Part shown: in pieces, positions 35,643-41,840 of the stretch
Layout: every line of letters begins with the position of its first letter
Numbering within the stretch: the stretch's first letter is position 1
Source: a virus
IMG/VR virus record: IMGVR_UViG_3300031576_000109
Span: 1 to 44,156 of that record
Reading direction: 5' to 3' (one strand)
Length of the DNA: 44,156 nt
The notes under the pieces: model-generated
The model's database searches: none
Seen by the model: only the letters and a program-made list of their open reading frames with translations
What the model was told of the DNA's origin: nothing
Program-made: the position numbers and the translations under genes

Positions 35643-36822
35643 CGTCGTCCTCCAGCAGGGCCAAGACCAGCAGGGTCTCGTCCTCGGCCGCGCCGGCCGC
35701 GGCGGCGGCGCGCTCGCGGGCGATCCCTTCGGCCCGCTTGTGCTTGAAAAGTCTCCGAAGTTTCTCGGCCTTGCGCTCCCTCTCTTCCTCTTCCTCTTCC
35801 AGCTTCTTCCGCCAGGCGGCGAGGGCCTGCTCCCAGCCGGTGGCCCGGCCATGCCTCACGGGGCCCGGGGCGGAAGCACTCGCGGTCACCGTCGGGGCAT
35901 AGGTGGCCAGGCTGAGCGCGAGCGGCCCGGGCGTGACGGTGACGGGTCCGCCCTGGCCCGCCGTCACGGTCGGCGCGAAGGTCGCGATGGAAAGCGAGGC
36001 GGGCGGAGGGGTAATAAGCCGCGGCACATTCACGGTCGGGGCGAAGGCCGCAAGCGCGAGGGCAACGGTGCCGGGCGTGACCACGACCGGAGTCAAGACC
36101 GTCGGGGCGAACGCGCTGAGAGCGAGACTGGCAGTCGGGGGCACGACCCGGGTCCCGAGCCGCACGGCGGGGGCGAAGGTCGCCGTCGCGAGCGCGAGCG
36201 TCGTCGGCGTCACGAGGCGCGGGGTCAGGACCGTCGGAGCAAAGGCCGCCGTCGCGAGCGCGAGCGTCGTCGGCGTCACCGTGACGTTCCCGCTCGAGAC
36301 CGTGACGCTGGGCGTGGCGTCGTAGGCCGCGAAGGCCGTGCCGCCGTCCGTCACCCGAAGCTGGATGGTGTCGCCGGAGGCGACGTCGGCCGACCGGACC
36401 TGGACGCAGTACTCGACCTCGAAATGGCCGGACGCCGCGACGTCCATCGCCGTGCTTCCGGCCACGCCATTCACCTCGTCGAAGCCGCCGCCGCCGACGA
36501 AGGCCCCGGTCCCGGCCGTGAGTTGGTCGGTGGTCGCGGCGCCGTCGGCGACGTTGGGGGAGGCTGAGGACCTGACCACGCTCGAAGACCCAGTGACGTT
36601 GTTCCAGCCCGCGCCGTTCCGGTTGTACTGGAGCTGGATCGTGCTGAAATTGTTCTTCGCGCACCCCGCCGTCTCCTGGACCTCGAAGCGGACGCGGACA
36701 TTCGCGTCCTTGGCCTGGCTCCAGTTGACGTTCTGGTTCGCCTTCCAGGTGGCGGTCGTTTCGGAACCGTCGTCGTTCCTCCCCCGGAAGGCCTTCTGGT
36801 TCCAGGCGGCGGTGCAGCTCAT
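35635..36822 (-). CDS. Tandem-repeat head-module protein (APTV repeats) with coiled coil
   Basis: 395 residues. The N-terminal domain (1-165) is beta-rich and Asn/Ser/Thr-rich (AWNQKAFRGRNDDGSETTATWKANQNVNW, EVEYCVQVRSADVASGDTIQLRVTDGG). Then six repeats of about 20-24 residues of the type V-T-P-x-x-L-A-L-A-x-A-x-F-A-P-T-V (about 176-312). The C-terminal part is a charged helix, KKLEEEEEERERKAEKLRRLFKHKR, ending in an acidic tail (LEDDDE). It lies between the small head genes and the protease, a place usually without such a gene. The shape (adhesion-like domain, repeat stalk, coiled coil) suggests a head fibre or virion surface protein. Function is inferred. Confidence 0.6.
   Translation of the reverse strand: MSCTAAWNQKAFRGRNDDGSETTATWKANQNVNWSQAKDANVRVRFEVQETAGCAKNNFSTIQLQYNRNGAGWNNVTGSSSVVRSSASPNVADGAATTDQLTAGTGAFVGGGGFDEVNGVAGSTAMDVAASGHFEVEYCVQVRSADVASGDTIQLRVTDGGTAFAAYDATPSVTVSSGNVTVTPTTLALATAAFAPTVLTPRLVTPTTLALATATFAPAVRLGTRVVPPTASLALSAFAPTVLTPVVVTPGTVALALAAFAPTVNVPRLITPPPASLSIATFAPTVTAGQGGPVTVTPGPLALSLATYAPTVTASASAPGPVRHGRATGWEQALAAWRKKLEEEEEERERKAEKLRRLFKHKRAEGIARERAAAAAGAAEDETLLVLALLEDDDE
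35880..36300. repeat. Tandem DNA repeats coding for the APTV stalk
   Basis: About six diverged tandem units of roughly 66-72 bp. Two of them share 33 identical bases (36181-36213 and 36247-36279), spaced 66 bp, which shows a recent duplication. Unit number could vary among relatives. Confidence 0.75.
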
Positions 36823-37142
36823 CGCCGGGCCGCCTCTTCAATCGGAAGGTCGTTCATCGCCTTCGACATCACGTCCCGGAACTTGAGGTCCCCGATCATC
36901 CGGCCGAGCTTCACGATCTTCGCCCCCGGCTCGCCCAAGTGCTGCCAGAAGCCGGACGCATCGACGCCGGACCAGCGGCCGGCGTCGAAGATGTAGTAGT
37001 CCGAGCCGTGGGCCAGGCGCCGGCGGTGGTCCTCGTCGTACCAGGCCACGCAGATGACCCCGCCGGGCGGAGCGTCCTCGGCAGCCCCGTCCTCGCTCGA
37101 GAACGTCGAGCCATCGCCGTAGTAGATGCGCCAGTCGATCAT
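36819..37142 (-). CDS. Conserved-type phage protein, 107 aa
   Basis: MIDWRIYYGDGSTFSSEDGAAEDAPPGGVICVAWYDEDHRRRLAHGSDYYIFDAGRWSGVD... A widespread phage hypothetical pattern: 'W.iYY.DGstfs..dG...dAP..gVi.i', 'g.dyYi....W.g.D..G', and the C-terminal 'K.Gr.i.d..f..i...A..D'. The function of the family is unknown to me; it is usually in structural regions. ATGA overlap with the next gene. Confidence 0.7.
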   Translation of the reverse strand: MIDWRIYYGDGSTFSSEDGAAEDAPPGGVICVAWYDEDHRRRLAHGSDYYIFDAGRWSGVDASGFWQHLGEPGAKIVKLGRMIGDLKFRDVMSKAMNDLPIEEAARR

Positions 37143-37582
37143 GTGTTGAAGAGTTCCATGTCCTTCTCGAGGCGCGCGCGACCGCCCTCGGCGATGTACC
37201 GGGACTGGAGTTTCTGGAAGAGCGCGGCATCAACCTTGACGCCTTTCTCTCTCAAGGCGTCGCCTACGACCTTCTCGGCGTCCTCCTCGCGCACGGCTCC
37301 GAGCCCGGCATGGGCGAGGGCGTCCTCTTCCCCAAGCCCGCTGAATCCGGCCGCCTTGAGGACGCCGCTTAGGTAGACTTCGACGAACACCCCGTCGTGG
37401 GTGCCGGGGCGGTACTTGATCTCGTAGCCGGCCGCGAGGAGCGCAGCCCCGAAACCGGCAACGTCCACGAAGTGCCGCTCGTTCACCGGGTCGAAGCCGC
37501 AGTGCAGCCGGAGAATCCGGCTGATGGGCCCGGCCGCCTTGTGGGCCAGCTCCACCAACTGAGCGCGGTTCGCCGTCCTCAT
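37139..37582 (-). CDS. Hypothetical head-module protein, 147 aa
   Basis: MRTANRAQLVELAHKAAGPISRILRLHCGFDPVNERHFVDVAGFGAALLAAGYEIKYRPG..., with a helical C-terminal half (EEDAEKVVGDALREKGVKVDAALFQKLQSRYIAEGG). Overlaps the 107-aa gene. No family recognised. A head-completion or assembly factor would fit the position. Confidence 0.55.
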   Translation of the reverse strand: MRTANRAQLVELAHKAAGPISRILRLHCGFDPVNERHFVDVAGFGAALLAAGYEIKYRPGTHDGVFVEVYLSGVLKAAGFSGLGEEDALAHAGLGAVREEDAEKVVGDALREKGVKVDAALFQKLQSRYIAEGGRARLEKDMELFNT

Positions 37583-37592
37583 GAAACCCCCA

Positions 37593-38018
37593 TCAAGCCA
37601 GGGTGAACACGCCCGAGGCGTGGGCCGCCACCGTCAAGGTGTTCCCGTCCGTAGCCGTCACGTCGGCGGGCGCCGAATCAAGCAGGCAGTAGTCGAGCAC
37701 GTCCCCCGCGACCTCGTAGATCACCCCGAACCTGGCCGTGATGGAGCCTCCCGCGGCCGTCCAGACGGGGTCGGTCGAGATGTCGACGGTGACGGTCGTG
37801 GTCCCGGCCAGCGTCAACGTGATCGCGATGCCGCCGGTCGTGTAGCCGTTGGCGTTGGCGTGCTCGTTCGTGACGCCGGCGTAGGTCGTGGACGCGGCCC
37901 CGATGTTCGACGTGGACAGGAAGAGGGCCATCTTCCACGAATCCGAATCGATGTCGAACGTGCCGTTCAGCAGGCGGGTGCGCCCGCCGTTCGTGAAGGT
38001 CCATGCGCCGGCGGCCAT
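37593..38018 (-). CDS. Putative virion structural beta protein, 141 aa
   Basis: MAAGAWTFTNGGRTRLLNGTFDIDSDSWKMALFLSTSNIG..., continuing with YAGVTNEHANANGYTTGGIAITL and GGSITARFGVIYEVAGDVLDYCLLD. I recognise this order ('gt.dld.d.fk..l...t......yt.vt.E....gY...G......') from many phage structural-region proteins of about 140 aa, without known function. It follows the portal gene with a TGATG overlap. Confidence 0.65.
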   Translation of the reverse strand: MAAGAWTFTNGGRTRLLNGTFDIDSDSWKMALFLSTSNIGAASTTYAGVTNEHANANGYTTGGIAITLTLAGTTTVTVDISTDPVWTAAGGSITARFGVIYEVAGDVLDYCLLDSAPADVTATDGNTLTVAAHASGVFTLA

Positions 38019-39859
38019 CAGTCAATCTCCTCGGTGATAAAGCTCCCGTCGGGCCCCTTCGAGGTCTTCTTCTTCCTGGATTTGCGCTCGACAGGCGGCG
38101 GAAGATGGATCTCGGGTTTCGACTCGACCGTCACCTGCGCCGGGAGGACCGTCACCGGGGTCGGGAGGACCGCGGCGGGCTGGACCTCGACCCTGAACGG
38201 CGTCGGATCGACGTGGACCGGGGTCGGATTGACGGTGATCTCGTTAGTGACGTTCGTCACGGGGGCCTTCCCCATAAGCGTAATGTCGAGCGACACCTTC
38301 TGCCGGGACTCCTCGTCGCCTTCCTCGGGCTCCTGCTTCTCCGCGGGGGCGGGCGTGGCCCCGGGCGTGGGGGTAGGGGCGGGGGCCTCGGCCTTCTTCC
38401 CGGCGAACGGCTCCCACGGGACCTTGACGCCGGTCTCGGCCTCGATCTTCTTCGACCGGGCGATGGCATCGCGGATCTCGAGCTCGATGCCGGTGAGGAC
38501 CTCCTCGCGGTCCCGGCCGAGCCCTCTCAGGACCTCGGAGTGCGTGCAGAAGGAGCGGTCGAGCTTGGCCCCGTAGGCCTCGGTCTCTTTGAGCTGGTCG
38601 ATCCACGGGAAGGTGGGCTTGATCCATTCGTGGCGGAAGGGGTCGGCCTGGCCCGCCGGCGGCGCCAAGCGGTGGGAGGCCAGGGCCAGCTCGATGGCCC
38701 AGCGATAGACCTTCCGGTGGAAAAAGTGCTCGATCAGCACCTGCCAGCACTGGAAGGAGGTGTGGAACTGCTCGAGGACCGCGCGGCTCTGCGAGTAGTT
38801 CGACTTCGTCCAGTCGAGGAGGATGACCTCGAGGGGGAACCCGAGCGGGAGCCCGCCCAGGCGGATGAACATCATGAGCGAGGCGGTGAAATCCTTGCCC
38901 GGGATGTTCCGTTCCACGCCTTTTATCTCTTCGCCGAGCTCGCCGTGGAAGATGAGCGCCTGGTCGAGCTCGTGGACCCGCGAGGCGAAGTTTCCCTCCG
39001 TGTCGGACTTCGCGTCGTCCGGCTGGGAGGTCTGGAAGGCCAGCGTGCCCGCGCTCGAACGGTTGATCATGATGGCGATCCGGGCGAGCATCTGCCATGC
39101 GATCGCCTCCGAGTCGCAGACGTCCTTGATTCGGTGGAGCATGGGGAAGGACGACTGGCAGGGGGGCACGGCGCGGGCCATGGAGGGGCGCTCGGGGCGG
39201 GTGAGGAAGAGAAAGTCCTCCGTGGAGAGCTTCCTCGCCTTCGCGGTCTGGACGGCTCCCGTGGGCCCGTAGGGCGAGACCCAGTAGCCGATGATCGCCC
39301 CGTTCTCGGCGCGGACGAGGCCGTCGTCGTTCGCGGTCTGCCCGCGGACCTGCTCGGCCTCGATGACCTGGAGCTTGCCCCCTTTGACCTTGATGGCTCC
39401 GACGTCGCCGGCGACGAGCATCTCGCGGCAGATTTCCCTCTCGAGGCCCGGGCCGGACTGCAGGCCGCGGATGTCCGGCGTCTGCCAGAACTCTTCCCGC
39501 CAGTACCGCTCGGCCTCGCGGTTCCAGGCCTCATCCTCGGTGCGGGCCTGGAGGCCGAACCCGTTCCCGACGATGTAGGAGACCCCGCGCTCGATCATCC
39601 CCGAGAAGATGCCGTTGTCCCGCATGAACTCGCGGGCCTGGTCGAGCAGGCGCAGGCGGTCGTAGATGGCGTGGGAGTCGCCGCTCCCGGGGGTCGCCGA
39701 GCGGCCGTCCTTCGACATGATGCCGGCGGAGTGGTATCCGAAGGCCGTGTACTGGCCCTTGAGGCGGGTGACCTCGACCGTGTTCCGCCGGTCGGCCAAA
39801 AGGCGGCGCCCTTCCAGCCTCGAGGCCAGGCGCGGAGGGAGTTTTTTCGTCCGCTTCAC
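38018..39859 (-). CDS. Portal protein (lambda gpB type)
   Basis: 613 residues. MKRTKKLPPRLASRLEGRRLLADRR, then GYHSAGIMSKDGRSATPGSGDSHAIYDRLRLLDQAREFMRDNGIFSGMIERGVSYIVGNGFGLQ is characteristic of lambda-like portals. Also VAGDVGAIKVKGGKLQVIEAEQVRG and the crown-like helical region. The portal forms the dodecameric vertex for DNA entry. It is longer than lambda gpB (533) because of a C-terminal tail of repeated PTPV/V-x-V segments (NPTPVHVDPTPFRVEV...LPTPVTVLPAQVTVE) and a basic Lys-rich end. Confidence 0.85.
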   Translation of the reverse strand: MKRTKKLPPRLASRLEGRRLLADRRNTVEVTRLKGQYTAFGYHSAGIMSKDGRSATPGSGDSHAIYDRLRLLDQAREFMRDNGIFSGMIERGVSYIVGNGFGLQARTEDEAWNREAERYWREEFWQTPDIRGLQSGPGLEREICREMLVAGDVGAIKVKGGKLQVIEAEQVRGQTANDDGLVRAENGAIIGYWVSPYGPTGAVQTAKARKLSTEDFLFLTRPERPSMARAVPPCQSSFPMLHRIKDVCDSEAIAWQMLARIAIMINRSSAGTLAFQTSQPDDAKSDTEGNFASRVHELDQALIFHGELGEEIKGVERNIPGKDFTASLMMFIRLGGLPLGFPLEVILLDWTKSNYSQSRAVLEQFHTSFQCWQVLIEHFFHRKVYRWAIELALASHRLAPPAGQADPFRHEWIKPTFPWIDQLKETEAYGAKLDRSFCTHSEVLRGLGRDREEVLTGIELEIRDAIARSKKIEAETGVKVPWEPFAGKKAEAPAPTPTPGATPAPAEKQEPEEGDEESRQKVSLDITLMGKAPVTNVTNEITVNPTPVHVDPTPFRVEVQPAAVLPTPVTVLPAQVTVESKPEIHLPPPVERKSRKKKTSKGPDGSFITEEID

Positions 39860-40125
39860 AGCGCCCTCCCCCGGGTGAAGAAGGCGCGGCTCTCTGTGGC
39901 GGAAGAAGCGGACGAGGCGGTCGCCTCTTCCTTCTCCCTGGCCAGGAGCGCGGTCAGGTAGGCCTGGATCTCGGCGAGGTCCCGCGAGCGGCCTTCGACG
40001 CTGTAGCTGCCGCTCTTGATGGCGTTCGAGACTTCCTGGATGTGGAGGCGGAGGCGGCTGAGGCGGGTCGCGTCACCGGACGCGTATATGATCCAGTCCG
40101 AGTAGGTCCAGGCCGGCGCGGGCAA
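39856..40125 (-). CDS. gpW-like head-tail joining protein, 89 aa
   Basis: Located between terminase and portal, as gpW in lambda. Starts at a TTG (40125) preceded by AGAAGGGA. WTYSDWIIYASGDATRLSRLRLHIQEVSNAIKSGSYSVEGRSRDLAEIQAYLTALLARE: two helices and a short beta turn with 'G...SVegRsr.....l..yl..L', the gpW/small head-joining pattern. Overlaps the portal start by 4 bp. Confidence 0.65.
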   Translation of the reverse strand: MPAPAWTYSDWIIYASGDATRLSRLRLHIQEVSNAIKSGSYSVEGRSRDLAEIQAYLTALLAREKEEATASSASSATESRAFFTRGRAL

Positions 40126-40139
40126 CTCGCGTCCCTTCT

Positions 40140-40200
40140 CTCCAGGGAGCGCGGCCCCCGGAGGCGAGGTCCCTGGAGAGAACCTCAGCCTCCAGGGACC
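40140..40200 (-). promoter_or_regulatory. Leader hairpin and CTCCAGGGA repeats
   Basis: GGTCCCTGGAG (40168-40178) pairs perfectly with CTCCAGGGACC (40190-40200) around an 11-nt loop; a third copy of CTCCAGGGA occurs at 40140-40148, just before the gpW-like ribosome site. The third copy could pair with the first arm instead, giving two alternative folds, as in an attenuator or protein-binding leader. Confidence 0.5.
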
Positions 40201-40233
40201 CTCGGCGGGGATCGGCCGCCTACGCTTGCACTT

Positions 40234-40261
40234 CTTTTACAGCGAACGGCTCGAGTGTCAA
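40234..40261 (-). promoter_or_regulatory. Head-operon promoter candidate
   Basis: Minus-strand TTGACA (40261-40256, perfect -35), 16-bp spacer, TAAAAG (40239-40234). It lies in the largest gap of the late region, upstream of the gpW-like and portal genes. Start near 40227. Confidence 0.55.
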
Positions 40262-40289
40262 GCTGAAATCGACATTTGAGGCGAAAATG

Positions 40290-40305
40290 TTACCAAGTTT
40301 GGTAA
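40290..40305. promoter_or_regulatory. TTACCAA-GT-TTGGTAA palindrome
   Basis: Perfect 7-bp arms with a 2-bp centre, A/T-rich within very GC-rich DNA and located about 30 bp upstream of the -35 box at 40256-40261. Typical of a dimeric regulator site, such as an activator for late transcription. Confidence 0.55.
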
Positions 40306-40312
40306 AGGAGGC

Positions 40313-40567
40313 TCAAATAGTTGCTCCTTTGACCACGAAACGGCGGGAACAGACTGGGGCCAGGCACCGCCGATACTGGCTATCATCCTTCGTCGAATAG
40401 CTCATCGTGTTCGCGCTCCCGCAGCGCGGACAGCGGGCCCGCGTCGGAAACGCAAAGACGGGCCCCGCCGCCACGGGCACGGCGTCCACCGGGCGCGCAT
40501 CCATGATAGGCGGCGGCGCCGGCGGCGCCAGGGCCGCGATGGCCTTCCCGGCCTTCTTCCTGCTCAT
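40313..40567 (-). CDS. Zinc-ribbon protein, 84 aa (Ogr/transposase-type zinc finger)
   Basis: Start at ATG 40567 with GGAGGGAGAG upstream; another ATG lies four codons earlier. Ala/Pro-rich N-terminus (KKAGKAIAALAPPAPPPIMD), then CPRCGSANTMSYSTKDDSQYRRCLAPVCSRRFVVKG: C-x2-C, 17 residues, C-x4-C. This is the ribbon seen in Ogr/Delta-like late activators and InsA-type proteins. Its own gene lies directly upstream of the palindrome/promoter of the head operon, so a late activator role is tempting, not shown. Confidence 0.6.
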   Translation of the reverse strand: MSRKKAGKAIAALAPPAPPPIMDARPVDAVPVAAGPVFAFPTRARCPRCGSANTMSYSTKDDSQYRRCLAPVCSRRFVVKGATI

Positions 40568-40586
40568 CTCTCCCTCCATCCAGGTC

Positions 40587-41258
40587 TTATCTTCTGCCCT
40601 CTCCAGGGCCCAGGCGGTTCGTATAAGCGGCCGTCCCGTAATGCGTGAGCGCGACTTCGCGGGTGGCCCAGATGCGGGCGCCCCGTTCGCGGGCCATCCG
40701 CGAGAAGTGCCAATCCTCTGGCAAGACGCCGACGTGCGGCCCGTCGCTGGTCCCCCAGACAATCTTGTCCTGGATGGCGAACCAGACCTTGTCGGCCCCG
40801 GGCCACGACAGGTCGACGAGCATGAGCCCGGTATTAACGAGGAGGTCTGGGGCCGTGAACGTCGGATCGTAAGCCTCGTGGATCTCGGCGAGCGGCAGCC
40901 GGCGGGGCCCGCCGGGCAGGTCGAAGGCCGTGCTCGTGTCCCCGCTCCCGTCCTTGATGGGCGCAACCGCCGAGAGGATGTCGGCCTCGTGGGCGCGCAT
41001 GAGGCGGAGCATCTTGTCGAGCCAGCGGGCCTCGGGCACGATGTCCGCGTGGACCATGGCGAAGTGGGTGACGCCGGGCCTCGATCGGACGGCGTTCACG
41101 TAGAGCTGGTTGAACCCGTACGCGAGGAGCGACGATCGGCAGTGCTGGACCGAAAACCGGTGCTCCTTCGTCGCCTCAAGGAGCGCCATGGCGAGGCCGA
41201 CCTCGCATCGGCCATCGTGGGTCGGAACGCTGATGAGGACGTTCGCCTTTTCGATCAC
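40587..41258 (-). CDS. GT-A family glycosyltransferase
   Basis: 223 residues from GTG 41258 with AGGAGG upstream (GTGA overlap with the methyltransferase). ANVLISVPTHDGRCEV at the N-terminus is the nucleotide-sugar binding start; HFAMVHADIVPEARWLDKML gives a DxD-like metal site (HAD); FTAPDLLVNTGLMLVDL and the terminal PEDWHFSRMARERGARIWATREVALTHYG match the catalytic E-D...H motif of phage GT2-like enzymes. The substrate may be modified phage DNA bases, virion protein or host surface sugar. Neighbouring methyltransferase suggests a joint modification. Confidence 0.75.
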   Translation of the reverse strand: MIEKANVLISVPTHDGRCEVGLAMALLEATKEHRFSVQHCRSSLLAYGFNQLYVNAVRSRPGVTHFAMVHADIVPEARWLDKMLRLMRAHEADILSAVAPIKDGSGDTSTAFDLPGGPRRLPLAEIHEAYDPTFTAPDLLVNTGLMLVDLSWPGADKVWFAIQDKIVWGTSDGPHVGVLPEDWHFSRMARERGARIWATREVALTHYGTAAYTNRLGPGEGRR

Positions 41259-41818
41259 GACACCCTCCTGAGAACGGAAAGACTGTTGGCCCGGGCCTGG
41301 TGCTCCCAGCGGCCGGACCCGAGGAGGTCCTCCACCACCGCGATTACCCCGGGATAGGCGTACTGGCAGTCGTGGAAGGCCGCGAAGCCGCCGGCAGGGA
41401 CGTGCGGCTCGAAGTGCTCGAAGTCCCGCCGCACATTCGCCTCGTCATGCAGGCCGTCGATGAAGAGGAGTCCAATGGGTCCCCAGGACCACTCGACCTC
41501 GTAGGACCTCCGTCGAAAGGGGAATACTTCGAGCAGGAGGCGGGCCCGCACGAGGGTGTCCTGGAACTCCTCGAAGGTGGAGGGGCCGCCGGCGCCGCCG
41601 GTGACCTCGCCCTCGTGCGGGTCGACCGCGAAGACGCGGCGGCCGGCCACGACCTTGGCCGCGGCGCCGAGAAGGCACGTGCTCCGGCCCTTCCAGCTGC
41701 CGACCTCGACGATGGCGCCGGAAGAGGCGAGGGCGGCGTCGAAGAGCAGCGCCCCCTCCTCGCGCGTGAACCAGCCTTCAACGGTCTCCATGAAGTCCAG
41801 GGCCCGGTCCTTGTCCAT
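41255..41818 (-). CDS. Class I SAM-dependent methyltransferase
   Basis: 187 residues from ATG 41818 behind GGGGGAGG. Motif I VEVGSWKGRST (about 36-46), acidic end of strand 2 FAVDPHEG, and the post-motif LLFIDGLHDEANVRRDFEHFEPHVPAGGFAAFHDC (residues about 118-152), which is characteristic for the Methyltransf_24 family of small-molecule/sugar O-methyltransferases. It overlaps the glycosyltransferase, so the pair may build or modify a methylated glycan. No DNA methyltransferase motif (DPPY, PCQ) is present. Confidence 0.8.
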   Translation of the reverse strand: MDKDRALDFMETVEGWFTREEGALLFDAALASSGAIVEVGSWKGRSTCLLGAAAKVVAGRRVFAVDPHEGEVTGGAGGPSTFEEFQDTLVRARLLLEVFPFRRRSYEVEWSWGPIGLLFIDGLHDEANVRRDFEHFEPHVPAGGFAAFHDCQYAYPGVIAVVEDLLGSGRWEHQARANSLSVLRRVS

Positions 41819-41840
41819 TCTGCCTCCCCCTGTTTCCCGC

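Larger units (their letters stand above)
40126..40312. other. Regulatory gap upstream of the head genes
   Basis: 187 bp without a gene. It contains, in leftward order, a palindrome (40290-40305), a promoter (40234-40261) and a leader hairpin with three CTCCAGGGA/TCCCTGGAG units (40140-40200). Listed separately below. Confidence 0.7.
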
